NCBI RefSeq assembly: GCF_009908265.2
Contig: NZ_JAAATX020000001.1
Coordinates: forward strand, 62,001 to 126,000
Source: Paragemmobacter amnigenus
GTDB lineage: Bacteria; Pseudomonadota; Alphaproteobacteria; Rhodobacterales; Rhodobacteraceae
DNA: 64,000 bases
Direction: 5' to 3'
The position numbers and the translations under genes were made by a program. The notes beneath the pieces are model-generated. The model worked only from the letters and a program-made list of their open reading frames with translations. It was not told where the DNA came from and searched no databases. Shown here piece by piece: positions 33,380 to 41,802 of the stretch (position 1 is its first letter; each line of letters opens with the position of its first letter).

Positions 33380-33921
33380 ACTCCCAAGCGTTTTCTCAGG
33401 GTTGAACATCGGATTCTGCACAGCGTCTTCCTGAAATCTTTTCTCCAGAGGAAACGAGCCACGCTGAGTACCGCGCCCGACAAAAACGTCTTTCGAGAGG
33501 GAAAAGCGATCTGTAGCTTCGGTCCCTGCTAGCGATCGCATAACCAATATTCGCGCTTTCTCGCCCGTACTCGCTCGTTGATTTGGGCGTGCTGAGACAG
33601 CGCTTCCTTTCCCGCCGTTTCGTAATCATCGACGGACCTCATGGACCGAAAGTGACTACGTTGCGCTATCTGAGAGACGTGCCATGCGTCCGGAAGCTTT
33701 CATCAAAAAATCAGACAGACTTTGGTGAAACTTCGATTTATCCAATATCCTGCGACCGTCTAATTTAATATTATAATCAAATACTTAAATTCGCACCCCA
33801 GCTTTTCAGCCAATAACCTTCCCGAAAATGCGCGCATGATGCGCTATGGCAGGCGCTTCAAGCCTTTTGCCTGATCCGTTCGGTATGGGGCAGCCAGCCT
33901 GCAGCCACCGCCGCCGAACCT
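33380..33921. other. Gene-free region with an AT-rich patch at the right edge of the accessory block
   Basis: About 540 nt without a credible gene. Short open frames exist (for example 33583-33768) but have no recognisable product and poor codon bias. Composition changes sharply at about 33700-33795, with runs such as TAATTTAATATTATAATC that occur nowhere else in the window. At 33793 GCACCCCAGC resembles the tRNA-Gln end GCGCCCCAGC (9 of 10), which is too short to call an attachment site. I see no terminator with a T tail for the DUF3237 gene. Confidence 0.6.
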
Positions 33922-34560
33922 TTACCAGCGCAGGAAGCGATGTCCCGCCACGGCGCCGATTCCGCCGACAAGGCAGATCGCCCCCCCGTACCACGCCACG
34001 AAGAAAAGCGGTGAATCCTCGGTGCAATGCAGGGCATAACCCGACGCGACCGCCGCCGCCGTCGCAAGGCCAAGCAGTGCACCGGTCACGACGGGCCGCG
34101 TCGGTGCGGACCGGCGGAACAGGACGATGCCTGCGGCAAGGGGCAGCGCCGACAGCAACACGATGGATCCCAGACAGGCCAGCGCCGTCTGTCCCGCCAT
34201 TTCGGCAAAGGAAAGCCCGTCCGCACCGGCCAGACGGTACAGCACCATCGCGCCAGCCACGGCACCGGGAAGGGCCAGCAGCCACAGCATGACCCGCCCC
34301 TCCGGCCTTGCCGACCTCAGGGCAAGCCAGATGGCCGACAGCGACAACAGCGCAGGCAGGATCGTCTTGGCCTGCACCGCCAGTTCGGCCCAGGCTGCGC
34401 CCAGATCGGGGCGGATCCCGAAGATCGCAAGGTACAGGCCAAGACCCGCCAGCATGACACAAAGCATCGCAGCCAGCGTCCGGCCGGGCCTGAACGGCTC
34501 CGGCAAGGGCGCCGCGGCAAGCGCGCCGATCAGGTCTTCCGTGCGTCGCCTGTCATTCAT
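33922..34560 (-). CDS. NrsF-type anti-sigma factor (DUF1109)
   Basis: A 212-residue inner-membrane protein with six predicted helices, the size and topology of NrsF. Cys129 (ALACLGS) and Cys179 (LHCTEDSPLFFVAWYG) fall where the pair of periplasmic cysteines implicated in metal sensing lies in Caulobacter NrsF; I recall those positions from the literature and could not check them here. Family role: holding an ECF sigma factor at the membrane until metal or oxidative stress. The start overlaps the sigma-factor stop by 4 nt. It is the last gene of the bufferin-type operon. Confidence 0.88.
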   Translation of the reverse strand: MNDRRRTEDLIGALAAAPLPEPFRPGRTLAAMLCVMLAGLGLYLAIFGIRPDLGAAWAELAVQAKTILPALLSLSAIWLALRSARPEGRVMLWLLALPGAVAGAMVLYRLAGADGLSFAEMAGQTALACLGSIVLLSALPLAAGIVLFRRSAPTRPVVTGALLGLATAAAVASGYALHCTEDSPLFFVAWYGGAICLVGGIGAVAGHRFLRW

Positions 34561-35189
34561 TTCATCATCCTTTCGGCCAAGCCCGACAGCCGCTGCATCG
34601 CGCGGTGCAGCGCGACACGTGCGGCACCTGCCGTCATCCCCACCGTCTCACCCGCCTCACCGGCGGTCTTTCCATCCAGCGCCACCGCCCTGACCAGCAT
34701 GGCAGACCGCGTGTCGATCAGTCCCAGCATCACCTCGGCGTCCCGCGCCGAAAGCGGCGCTGCGGCATCCTCCCCGGGCAGGATCTCGGCGAAATCCTCG
34801 ATCGGCAGGGTCACCGCCGCCCCGCGCTTGCGGAAAGCATCCACCACCTTGTAGCGGGCCAGCGCATAAAGCCACGGCCTGACCGGCGCATCCGGCCGCC
34901 ATGTCCGGCGCTTCAGATGGACGGCCAGCAGAACCTCCTGCAGGATATCCTCGTGCTGGTCGGGGGGCAGCCCGTCGCCCCTGCGCCGGATCACGGCGCG
35001 CAGCGTGGGCGTGACGGCATGCAGGAAACGGGCAAAGGCCGCGCCATCCCCGTCATTGGCGCGGGCCAGCAGAACCTCCCAGACCTCGTCCTGCCGCAAC
35101 CGCTCCTCCACCCCTGACGGCCCAACCGTAACAGGGGCAGAGAGGGTGGCACAGTCACGCCTCGGTGAAAGGGCGAAGGCCGCCGTCAT
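34557..35189 (-). CDS. ECF RNA polymerase sigma factor (SigF-like, paired with NrsF)
   Basis: A 210-residue ECF sigma factor. Region 2 is visible as DILQEVLLAVHLKRRTWRPDAPVRPWLYALARYKVVDAFRKR (about 80-122) and region 4 as LVRAVALDGKTAGEAGETVGMTAGAARVALHRAMQRL (about 165-201). The ATG at 35189 overlaps the thioredoxin stop by 4 nt. The first 25 residues are not conserved-looking, so a later start is possible. Its partner is the NrsF gene that follows. In Caulobacter the SigF-NrsF pair controls bufferin-type operons, which fits the upstream genes here. It likely activates its own operon through the promoter at 38767-38795. Confidence 0.88.
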   Translation of the reverse strand: MTAAFALSPRRDCATLSAPVTVGPSGVEERLRQDEVWEVLLARANDGDGAAFARFLHAVTPTLRAVIRRRGDGLPPDQHEDILQEVLLAVHLKRRTWRPDAPVRPWLYALARYKVVDAFRKRGAAVTLPIEDFAEILPGEDAAAPLSARDAEVMLGLIDTRSAMLVRAVALDGKTAGEAGETVGMTAGAARVALHRAMQRLSGLAERMMK

Positions 35190-35593
35190 CCCGCCGCCGC
35201 CAGCGCCGCATCGAACAGCGCCTTGATCTCGGCCCTGCCGGTTCCCGCAACGATGCGCCCGATCTCCTCCCGCCCTTTCAGCGCGACAAGCGTCGACCGG
35301 CGCGGGATCTTCAGTGCACGGGACAACTCGCCCTCGCCATGCTGGTCCCAGTCCACGACGATGAAACGGATGCTCCGGCCATAAGCGGGGGTCTCGGCCA
35401 TAAGCCCCGCGATCACCCGTTCCTGCGCCGCGCAGGTGCTGCACCAGCTCGCCCAGAAATCGAGGATCACGACCTCCCCCGCATCCATCGCCGCCTCGGC
35501 AAGTCCGGGCGTGTAGAAGGTCCGCCCGTCCGCATGCAACGGGCCGGCAAGGATCGACATGGCAGAAGACAAAAGCAGGGTTCGACGGTTCAC
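35186..35593 (-). CDS. Periplasmic thioredoxin-like protein (TlpA/DsbE type)
   Basis: A 135-residue thioredoxin-fold protein with an N-terminal export signal (NRRTLLLSSAMSILAGPLHA). The redox motif is WASWCSTCAAQE, CxxC at about residues 50-53, in the strand-helix context ILDFWASWC. The start is GTG with AAGGAG 7 nt upstream. It follows ccdA by 14 nt; CcdA proteins pass electrons to just such thioredoxins. Probable job: keeping periplasmic cysteines reduced, possibly those of the operon's metallopeptide. The pairing with the sigma factor gene by overlap shows shared expression. Confidence 0.87.
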   Translation of the reverse strand: MNRRTLLLSSAMSILAGPLHADGRTFYTPGLAEAAMDAGEVVILDFWASWCSTCAAQERVIAGLMAETPAYGRSIRFIVVDWDQHGEGELSRALKIPRRSTLVALKGREEIGRIVAGTGRAEIKALFDAALAAAG

Positions 35594-35607
35594 GGGATGT
35601 CTCCTTC

Positions 35608-36318
35608 TCAGATGCTGACGGACAGATCGACAAGCCACGCAGGCAGGATTTGCAGGGCAGCGGCGTCAAGGATGTGGTTCAGGCCAAGAAACAGCGCGGC
35701 CCCCACGGCGATGAAGACCCAGCCCATCACGGGCCGCGCGCGGGCCGACAGCGCCACCGCGCGGCCCATGTTCCGCCGCAGCCAGCCCCGCAGGCCATAG
35801 GCGGCGGACAGGAACAGCGTTGCCACACCGGCAGCGAAAGCCGCCATCACGGCGGCTGCGTGACCGATACCCTCTCCCGTACTGGCCAGCGCGATGGCCG
35901 CCCCCAGCGTGGGGCCGATGCAGGGGCTCCAGACCGCACCCAGCAGCGCGCCCCCTGCAAACTCGGCCCCGATCCCGCGCGGCGTCGCGGCGATGCGCGC
36001 ATCCGCCGCCGCCGCGATCCCCGCCGAGGCGAGGGAAAACCGCCGCGCCAGCACGGGCAGGACCATGACCAGCCCGAAGCCGACCATGACCAGCGCCGCG
36101 ATCCGCGTGACGTCCTCGGGATAGATGCCCAAGGCCGGACCGATGGCCGCCACGCCCGTTCCCACCGCCACGAAGGACAGCCCCATCCCCGCCGCAAGGG
36201 CCAGCGGCGCCCGCGGATCGGTCTGCAGGCTGCCTGCCAGAACGATGGGCAGCACCGGCAGGACGCAGGGATTGATCAGCGTCAGAAGTCCTGCGAGGTA
36301 GCCAAGGATCAGGTCCAT
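35608..36318 (-). CDS. CcdA/DsbD-type transmembrane electron carrier
   Basis: A 236-residue membrane protein with six helices. The redox cysteines are in TM1 (INPCVLPVLP) and TM4 (WSPCIGPTLG), the exact CcdA arrangement. CcdA moves electrons from cytoplasmic thioredoxin to periplasmic acceptors, for cytochrome c maturation or thiol repair. Its place between DoxX and a periplasmic thioredoxin in a bufferin-type operon points to a dedicated role here rather than general cytochrome c assembly. It starts 1 nt after the DoxX stop. Confidence 0.9.
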   Translation of the reverse strand: MDLILGYLAGLLTLINPCVLPVLPIVLAGSLQTDPRAPLALAAGMGLSFVAVGTGVAAIGPALGIYPEDVTRIAALVMVGFGLVMVLPVLARRFSLASAGIAAAADARIAATPRGIGAEFAGGALLGAVWSPCIGPTLGAAIALASTGEGIGHAAAVMAAFAAGVATLFLSAAYGLRGWLRRNMGRAVALSARARPVMGWVFIAVGAALFLGLNHILDAAALQILPAWLVDLSVSI

Positions 36319-36759
36319 CTAAGCCCTCGCCCCGCGCTCCAGCCCGATCAGATGGTCAAGGGACCACCGCCCCGCCCCCCGCGCCACCACCGCCAGCAGC
36401 ATCGCGGCCCAAAGACCATGCGTCATCCAGGCATCGGGATAGACGAAGATCTGGATCACCGCCGTCATCCCCAGAAGGCCAAGCGCCGACAGTCGCGCGC
36501 ACAGGCCAAGCACCAGCAGGACGGGCAGCAGATGCTCTGACACCGTCGCCATCACCGCCGCCATTTCAGGCGGGATCAGCGGCAGGGCATATTCATGCTC
36601 GAACAGGAACCATGTTGAGTCCTTGATCGAGACCCCCTCCACCTTCGTCCGTCCCGATTGCCAGAACACCAAGGCCGGAAAGACGCGCAGCAAAAGGGCC
36701 ACCGGCGCATCGGGGATACGGGCCAGCGTCAGGTTCAGTTTGTGAATCATGTGGATCAT
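36319..36759 (-). CDS. DoxX-family membrane protein
   Basis: A 146-residue protein with four predicted helices: [22 protein letters not shown], then [26 protein letters not shown] and [12 protein letters not shown]. This is the DoxX pattern seen in bufferin and MNIO operons, where the protein is thought to work with quinone or thiol redox. Two ATGs (36759 and 36750) are possible; GAGGGAGA precedes both. It sits 6 nt after the DUF2063 gene. Confidence 0.88.
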   Translation of the reverse strand: MIHMIHKLNLTLARIPDAPVALLLRVFPALVFWQSGRTKVEGVSIKDSTWFLFEHEYALPLIPPEMAAVMATVSEHLLPVLLVLGLCARLSALGLLGMTAVIQIFVYPDAWMTHGLWAAMLLAVVARGAGRWSLDHLIGLERGARA

Positions 36760-36765
36760 TCTCCC

Positions 36766-37521
36766 TCACGCCCCCGCATCGACAATCGCCCCGGCCCGCA
36801 TCAGCGAGACGAGCAGCGCCTGCGGTTCGTGCCCCGCGTCAACCTTGCGTGCCTTCCCCGCCGCAACCGCCAGAGGGTCACCCGCCAGAACGGATCGCAC
36901 CATGACGCCATCCCCGCGCCCCACCCGCCAGACCGGCACGCCAAAGGCGGCATCGCGCAGGATCAGCGCGATTTCGGGTCCATGGGCCAAGGGCACATCC
37001 TCCCCGCCCGGCTGGTTGCGCGCCCAGATCGACACGGCAGGATGGGCAAGCCACAGGAGCGTGACGGACGGATGCAGCCGCAACCGGACGCGTTCGGGAT
37101 CGGCCCCCGCAAGACGCGCCGGATCGACGGCCCGCGCATCCGCCGCATGGAACGCCCGCCCCCGCGCGAACTCGATCCGCGCCACATCGCCCAGATAGGG
37201 ATAGGCCGCCAAGGGCGCGAACCCCTCCACAAACGCCGCAAAGCCTTCGCCCCATTCCGCAAGGACGGGAGAGCACGGGCGCTCCATCTTGGCATAAAGC
37301 AGCGCGAGCGGGGCAAAGAACGCCTCGCCCACCACCCTGCGGATCACGGGAAAACGGGTCGCCAGCGCGCCGGTCAGGCCGACGGCCACGTTGTTGCGGT
37401 AGACGCTGAACCGCCGCCCGATCTCTGCGGGGTCGCGGGCGGTCAGACCGGCGGGAACCGGCCCTCCGCTGAGCGCCTCGCCGAAGGCCGCGACGAACTC
37501 AGGATGCGTGTGCAAGGCCAT
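36766..37521 (-). CDS. DUF2063 partner protein of the MNIO enzyme (BufC-like)
   Basis: A 251-residue protein. The DUF2063 N-terminal domain is clear in the pattern [62 protein letters not shown] (about 35-97). Such proteins bind the precursor peptide and help the DUF692 enzyme. The C-terminal half contains a typical [17 protein letters not shown] stretch. The ATG at 37521 overlaps the DUF692 gene by 23 nt, so the enzyme and partner are translationally coupled. Confidence 0.9.
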   Translation of the reverse strand: MALHTHPEFVAAFGEALSGGPVPAGLTARDPAEIGRRFSVYRNNVAVGLTGALATRFPVIRRVVGEAFFAPLALLYAKMERPCSPVLAEWGEGFAAFVEGFAPLAAYPYLGDVARIEFARGRAFHAADARAVDPARLAGADPERVRLRLHPSVTLLWLAHPAVSIWARNQPGGEDVPLAHGPEIALILRDAAFGVPVWRVGRGDGVMVRSVLAGDPLAVAAGKARKVDAGHEPQALLVSLMRAGAIVDAGA

Positions 37522-38356
37522 GCCCCCCGCCCGCCAGTATCTCCCCCGCCCGCGCGGCCTCGGCCGCCAGAACCGGCCAGTCGGGCAGGTCATTGTCCCA
37601 CTCCACCAGCGTGGGCAAAGCCCCCGCCCTGTCGATCACCGCGGCAAACAGCTCCCAGACCGGATCGGCCACCGCCGCCCCGTGGCTGTCGATCAGCAAC
37701 GGGCCTAAGGGCAATTCCTCCGCGTCATGCCCGCCAAGATGGATTTCCCCCACCAGATGCAGCGGACAGGCCGCCAGCCATGCGCGGGGATCATCGCCAT
37801 GATTGGTGCAGGACACGAAGACATTGTTCACATCCAGAAGCAGCCCGCACCCCGTCCGCCGCGCCACCTCGCCCAGAAACTCGGTCTCGGGGATCGTCGA
37901 TTGCGCGAAACGCAGATAGGTCGCGGGATTTTCCAGCAGGATCCGCCGACCCAGCACAGCCTGCACCTGATCGACATGGTCACAGACCAGCCGCAGCGTT
38001 TCCTCGGTATAGGGCAAGGGCAGCAGGTCGTTCAGATACTCCGCCCCGTGACTGGACCATGCCAGATGTTCGGAAAAGCTTTCGGGCTGATACCGGTCGC
38101 ACAGCCGCTTCACGCGGGAAAGATGGTCCCCGTCCAACCCCCGCGCCCCGCCTATGGACAGCCCCACCCCGTGGATCGACAGCGCATGGTCCGCCCGTAT
38201 CGCCCCGAGCATCGCATGGGGCAGTCCGCCCGCACCCATGTAATTCTCGGCATGCACCTCGAAAAAACCGATCCCCGCCGCCCCCTCGCGGATCGCGGCG
38301 AAATGTTCCGGCTTGAAGCCCACTCCGGGCAGAGGGGGAAGGAAGGCTGGCAGCAT
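37499..38356 (-). CDS. DUF692 multinuclear non-haem iron oxygenase (MNIO, BufB-like)
   Basis: A 285-residue TIM-barrel MNIO. Metal-site blocks are readable in order: [73 protein letters not shown] and [10 protein letters not shown]. This family (MbnB, TglH, ChrH, BufB) oxidises cysteines in precursor peptides. The precursor is most likely the DUF2282 protein encoded directly upstream. I chose the ATG at 38356 ([15 protein letters not shown]), the common family start. Confidence 0.93.
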   Translation of the reverse strand: MLPAFLPPLPGVGFKPEHFAAIREGAAGIGFFEVHAENYMGAGGLPHAMLGAIRADHALSIHGVGLSIGGARGLDGDHLSRVKRLCDRYQPESFSEHLAWSSHGAEYLNDLLPLPYTEETLRLVCDHVDQVQAVLGRRILLENPATYLRFAQSTIPETEFLGEVARRTGCGLLLDVNNVFVSCTNHGDDPRAWLAACPLHLVGEIHLGGHDAEELPLGPLLIDSHGAAVADPVWELFAAVIDRAGALPTLVEWDNDLPDWPVLAAEAARAGEILAGGGHGLAHAS

Positions 38357-38410
38357 GGCGCATCCACTCGGATGGAAACGGGCGCGCGGAACATCCGCGC
38401 GCCCCAAGGA

Positions 38411-38719
38411 TCAGGCCTCGGGAACATCCCGCTCCAGCGCCTCGAGCGATCCGCTCCGCGCCATGCCATCCTCGGCCGCCGGCAGTTCCATGGTCAGGCA
38501 GGTGCCCGCCGGAACCAGCTTCCATGCGTTGCCCTGATAATCGACCTTCGACGTGCCGGCACAGGTCGTGCCCGGACCGGCAGCGCAGTCATTCTGCCCC
38601 GCCAGCGCCACGCCAAAGCACTTTTCCATCTCCTCGGCCATCACCGGCGTCACGGCCATCGCGCCAAGCGCGCAAGCCAGCGAGGCACCAAAGACGAAAC
38701 GGGACGTCATCGCAGTCAT
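38411..38719 (-). CDS. DUF2282 bufferin-type precursor peptide (BufA-like)
   Basis: A 102-residue secreted protein. A Sec signal (cleavage about VMA-EE at residue 28) precedes a core with four cysteines: C34 in EKCFGVA, C45 in [11 protein letters not shown]53 in [10 protein letters not shown] and C74 in PAGTC. This is the DUF2282 signature of bufferins, RiPPs whose cysteines are oxidised by an MNIO enzyme and that bind copper. An acidic tail of about 25 residues without Cys follows. GGGAG precedes the ATG at 38719. It is the first gene of the eight-gene operon and the only precursor in the window. Confidence 0.92.
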   Translation of the reverse strand: MTAMTSRFVFGASLACALGAMAVTPVMAEEMEKCFGVALAGQNDCAAGPGTTCAGTSKVDYQGNAWKLVPAGTCLTMELPAAEDGMARSGSLEALERDVPEA

Positions 38720-38766
38720 GTCTATCTCCCTGTCATACCCGAAAGGCCATCTGCCCTTCCCCAGAC

Positions 38767-38795
38767 AGTTCGCAGGCAGGTGCCGCAGCATTACA
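38767..38795 (-). promoter_or_regulatory. Candidate ECF (SigF-type) promoter of the bufferin operon
   Basis: On the minus strand TGTAATG (-35), a 16-nt spacer, then CGAACT (-10). The form GTAA-N16/17-CGAA is the general ECF promoter shape and close to the TGTAACC/CGAA pattern I recall for Caulobacter SigF. It lies about 48 nt upstream of the precursor start and would make the operon auto-regulated by its own sigma factor. Confidence 0.65.
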
Positions 38796-38875
38796 GCAGT
38801 CGCGGTTTCGTGATGGACGCGCTCGCCAGCAGGTCCGGCCGTCGCCGTCTCGGAACCCTGCCGCAGCCGTCCGCG

Positions 38876-39658
38876 CTATGCCCGCACCAGCTGCGTGCCC
38901 AGCCAGACCAGCGCGATCAGCACAGGCTGGTGCAGCAGATAGATAGCCAGCGAATGCCGCCCCGGCCAGGCCAGACGCCGCGCCAGCGGGCCGCCCTGCC
39001 CCAGCCGGTCCCAAAGCCCCGCCCGCGCCGCCAGTTTCGCCGTCCCCATCCCCGCCAGCAGCGCGCCGGTCCACGGAAAGACGGGCACGAAATCCATCGT
39101 CCATGGCAATTGCGTGCCCAGCCCGATCCAGACCAGCCCGCGCCCGTTCATTGCGTCAAACCCGAACTTCCGGTCCACCCAGACCACCCCCAGTGCCAGC
39201 ACCACCAAGGCCACCCCCGGCAGGCGGATCAGCGCGATCCCCAGCAGCGAGGCCAGCACGATGGAATGCAGGATGCCGAAAAAGATGAAGGCCTCGGGAA
39301 TCGCCAGCCGCGTCGCCACCGTCACGGCAAGGGCGGCCAGCCCCACCCGCAGCAACCTGCGCGCGAAGGCGCTCCAGCGCACTCCCGCGCCATGAGCCAG
39401 AACCAGACTGACCCCCGCCAGAAACAGGAAACTTCCCGCCACAACCCGCGCCAGAACGGCCCAGCCCCCCGTCACCGTCGTGCCCGCGGGCAGATGGCCG
39501 AAAAGTTCGAGATCGAATGTGAAGTGGAACAAGACCATACCGGCCAGCGCGACCGTCCGCGCCACATCCACCGCCACCAGCCGCCCCGCCGCATCCGCCC
39601 TGCCCAAACCCGCCTCCTGCCTGCGAAACCGTGCGATCGGGCGCAGTTTTGCGGGCAA
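38876..39658 (-). CDS. DUF1624 (heparan-alpha-glucosaminide acetyltransferase-like) membrane protein
   Basis: A 260-residue membrane protein with about seven helices. The N-terminal RLVAVDVARTVALAGMVLFHFTFDLELFG is the DUF1624/HGSNAT start with its conserved Asp and His. The C-terminal WPGRHSLAIYLLHQPVLIALVWL is the typical end of this acyltransferase-like family. Bacterial members are of unknown role, perhaps acylating cell-surface sugars. It lies upstream of the bufferin promoter on the same strand and is not in that operon. It diverges from the B12-binding gene. Confidence 0.85.
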   Translation of the reverse strand: MPAKLRPIARFRRQEAGLGRADAAGRLVAVDVARTVALAGMVLFHFTFDLELFGHLPAGTTVTGGWAVLARVVAGSFLFLAGVSLVLAHGAGVRWSAFARRLLRVGLAALAVTVATRLAIPEAFIFFGILHSIVLASLLGIALIRLPGVALVVLALGVVWVDRKFGFDAMNGRGLVWIGLGTQLPWTMDFVPVFPWTGALLAGMGTAKLAARAGLWDRLGQGGPLARRLAWPGRHSLAIYLLHQPVLIALVWLGTQLVRA

Positions 39659-39765
39659 AAACGCCGCTTCACAAGTGCAACACGCTGCCCGGGGCCGCGC
39701 AACGCGACCTTTCGCGGATTGACTTCCCCCCTGCGCTGTGCGCCGATGGCCGCAGGGAACCGAGG

Positions 39766-40605
39766 GTGACCGTCAACCAACCCGTACATGCTTCGATGTC
39801 TGCCGAATTTGACGACCAGAGTACAAGTGCCACGCTGTCGGAGCCCCAATCCGCCAGACACCGACGTTTTGACCAGCGCGACCACGTCACGGCGCTGGCC
39901 TCGGAAGTGCTGCATCAGGTCGCCCGCCGCGCCGTCGAGATCCGCAAGGCCCGCGACCGCGAGGCCATCCTTGCCGCCGCCGTCGCCCTGACCTCCGGCA
40001 CAGAGGAAGACGCCGCGCTCTCGCTCGAATCGCTGGACGATCCGCTGCACGAGCTGGACTGGTTCCTTGCCGAACGGCTGGGTCCCATCGCCAAACAGAT
40101 CGGCAACCTCTGGACCGCCGACAAGGTCTCGTTCCTCGAGGCGACGGTGGGCGCCTCGCGCATCTATTCCTATCTGCGTTACCGCCGCCGCCCGCCGCGT
40201 CTGCCGGAAAGCGGAGTGCGGAAATCGGCCACCTTCGCGCTCGTCCCCGGCGACATGCACACGCTGGGCATATCGGCCGCCACCGATGTCTTCCGCGCCC
40301 GTGGCTGGGACATCACCCTGCTCATCGGCCACAGCCATGACGAGCTTTCAGCCCATTTCGAAACCTCGCAGGACATGCTCTACGGCTTCTCCGCAGGCTC
40401 CTCCCACTCGCTCGAGGCGCTGGGGCGGCTGGTCGTGGCACTCACCGTCGCGCGGCCTGCCGCGCAGGTCATGGTCAGCGGCCAGATCACCACCGATCCT
40501 GCTGCCGTTCTGGCCCTGCCCGGCATCGACCATTGCGAGACGGACCTCGACTCCGCCTGCCGCTGGTTCGAAGACCACACCCGCGCCGCCAAGACCCCCG
40601 CCTGA
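39766..40605 (+). CDS. Cobalamin (B12)-binding domain protein, PpaA/AerR-like regulator
   Basis: A 279-residue protein. The C-terminal half is a Rossmann B12-binding domain with the DxHxxG lower-ligand motif in PGDMHTLGISAATDVFRARGWDI, preceded by a helical cap (ERLGPIAKQIGNLWTADKVSFLEATVGASRIYSYL). This layout and length match PpaA/AerR, light- or redox-linked regulators of photosynthesis genes in Rhodobacter. No HTH is present, as in those proteins. I chose the GTG at 39766 because AGGGA precedes it; an ATG at 39796 lacks a ribosome site. No photosynthesis gene cluster is in the window. Confidence 0.82.
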   Translation: MTVNQPVHASMSAEFDDQSTSATLSEPQSARHRRFDQRDHVTALASEVLHQVARRAVEIRKARDREAILAAAVALTSGTEEDAALSLESLDDPLHELDWFLAERLGPIAKQIGNLWTADKVSFLEATVGASRIYSYLRYRRRPPRLPESGVRKSATFALVPGDMHTLGISAATDVFRARGWDITLLIGHSHDELSAHFETSQDMLYGFSAGSSHSLEALGRLVVALTVARPAAQVMVSGQITTDPAAVLALPGIDHCETDLDSACRWFEDHTRAAKTPA

Positions 40606-40790
40606 CGGCGGATTTCCGCTCTATGTCAGGGGTTTAGACCGCTAAACCGATGCATCGGGCAGCGCGCCTATGCCTTGCGTCGGATCGACAGACAGACCTG
40701 CCCGCGCCAGTCTCTTCCCACGCACCCGCTCCCCCGGGTGCACGTCCCCGAGTCCGGCGCGGGGGGTCAACCGGCCCCCCGCGTCCGCCC

Positions 40791-41801
40791 TCAGCCCTCG
40801 GCCAGTTGGCGGTTCGACAGGCGGCGCGGCGATACGCCATAGCGCTGGCGGAAGGCCTTGGTGAAGGTGTTGGTCGCGTTGAACCCGCAGCCATAGGCCA
40901 CTTCCGCCACCGGCATGTCCGTCTCGGTCAGCAAGGCCCGCGCCCGCTCCAGCCGCAGCCCGTTCAGGTACTGCTTGGGCGACATGCCGACATAGCGCTG
41001 GAACAGCCGCTCCACCTGCCGCCGCGACACGCCCATCTTCTCGGCCAGCGCCTGGATATCGACGCCCGCCTCCAGATTCTCCTCGAAACTGCGGATCACC
41101 TCGACCAGCACCGGATTGCGGATACCAAGGGTCGAGGACAGCGACATCCGCTGCCGCAGGTCGGCAGGCCGCTGCTGGCCGTGCAGGCACATCTTCAGCA
41201 CCGCATCCGACAGCCGGTCGCCATAGTTCTGCGCCACGATCTCGATGAACAGGTCGGTCGCCGCCGCGCCCCCCGCACAGGTCAGGATACGCCCGTCGAT
41301 GCAGTAAAGCTGCTCCAGCGGCCGCAGATGGCCGAAGGTCTCGACGAAAGGCGGCAGGTTCTCCCAATGCAGGGTGAAGCTCCGCCCCTCCAGTATCCCC
41401 GCCTTGGCCAGCGCATAGGCCCCAGTGCACATGCCGCCCACGGTCCGCCCCTGCCGCCACTGCTGGCGCACCCAGTCCGCCACGCGGCGCGAGGTCGACT
41501 TCTCCGGCTCCACGCCCGCGCAGACGAACACCATCGACTTGGGCTTTGTATCCCCCAGCGGCCCGTCCACCTGCACCTTCAACCCGTTGGAACAGCCCAC
41601 CGCCTCGCCCGTCTCGGACAGCACGTCCCATTCGAACAGCGCCTGCCCCGCCAGCTGGTTGGCGATTCTCAACGGCTCGATGGCCGAAGAGAACGCGATG
41701 AGCGAGAAGTTGGGCAACAGCACAAAGGTCATCCGGACCGGTTCGCCCACGCTCGGCACCGGCACATGCGCCACACCCTTGGGAACAAAATTCGCGGTCA
41801 T
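40791..41801 (-). CDS. GlxA/AraC-family regulator with DJ-1-like domain
   Basis: A 336-residue protein. The N-terminal domain (about 20-190) is DJ-1/PfpI-like (MTFVLLPNFSLIAFSSAIEPLRIAN, then VGGMCTGAYALAKAGIL and the end AGGAAATDLFIEIVAQNYG). The C-terminal AraC domain holds two HTH motifs (VDIQALAEKMGVSRRQVERLFQRYVG and MPVAEVAYGCGFNATNTFTKAFRQRYG). Such regulators (GbdR, SouR and relatives) control betaine, sarcosine and carnitine catabolism, fitting the nearby creatinase. The ATG at 41801 has GGAG 6 nt upstream; the gene begins 2 nt after the LysR coding end. Confidence 0.9.
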   Translation of the reverse strand: MTANFVPKGVAHVPVPSVGEPVRMTFVLLPNFSLIAFSSAIEPLRIANQLAGQALFEWDVLSETGEAVGCSNGLKVQVDGPLGDTKPKSMVFVCAGVEPEKSTSRRVADWVRQQWRQGRTVGGMCTGAYALAKAGILEGRSFTLHWENLPPFVETFGHLRPLEQLYCIDGRILTCAGGAAATDLFIEIVAQNYGDRLSDAVLKMCLHGQQRPADLRQRMSLSSTLGIRNPVLVEVIRSFEENLEAGVDIQALAEKMGVSRRQVERLFQRYVGMSPKQYLNGLRLERARALLTETDMPVAEVAYGCGFNATNTFTKAFRQRYGVSPRRLSNRQLAEG

Positions 41802-41802
41802 C

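Noticed and set aside
33583-33768. Possible small gene in the AT-rich gap
   Set aside because: 61 codons with no ribosome site, no recognisable motif and codon use unlike any neighbour.
33793-33802. Attachment-site repeat matching the tRNA-Gln 3' end
   Set aside because: Only 10 bases with one mismatch, no integrase gene between the two, and not long enough to exceed chance.
34557-35669. 370-residue form of the sigma factor
   Set aside because: The upstream 160 codons are the complement-phase reading of the thioredoxin gene and contain no sigma-factor sequence.
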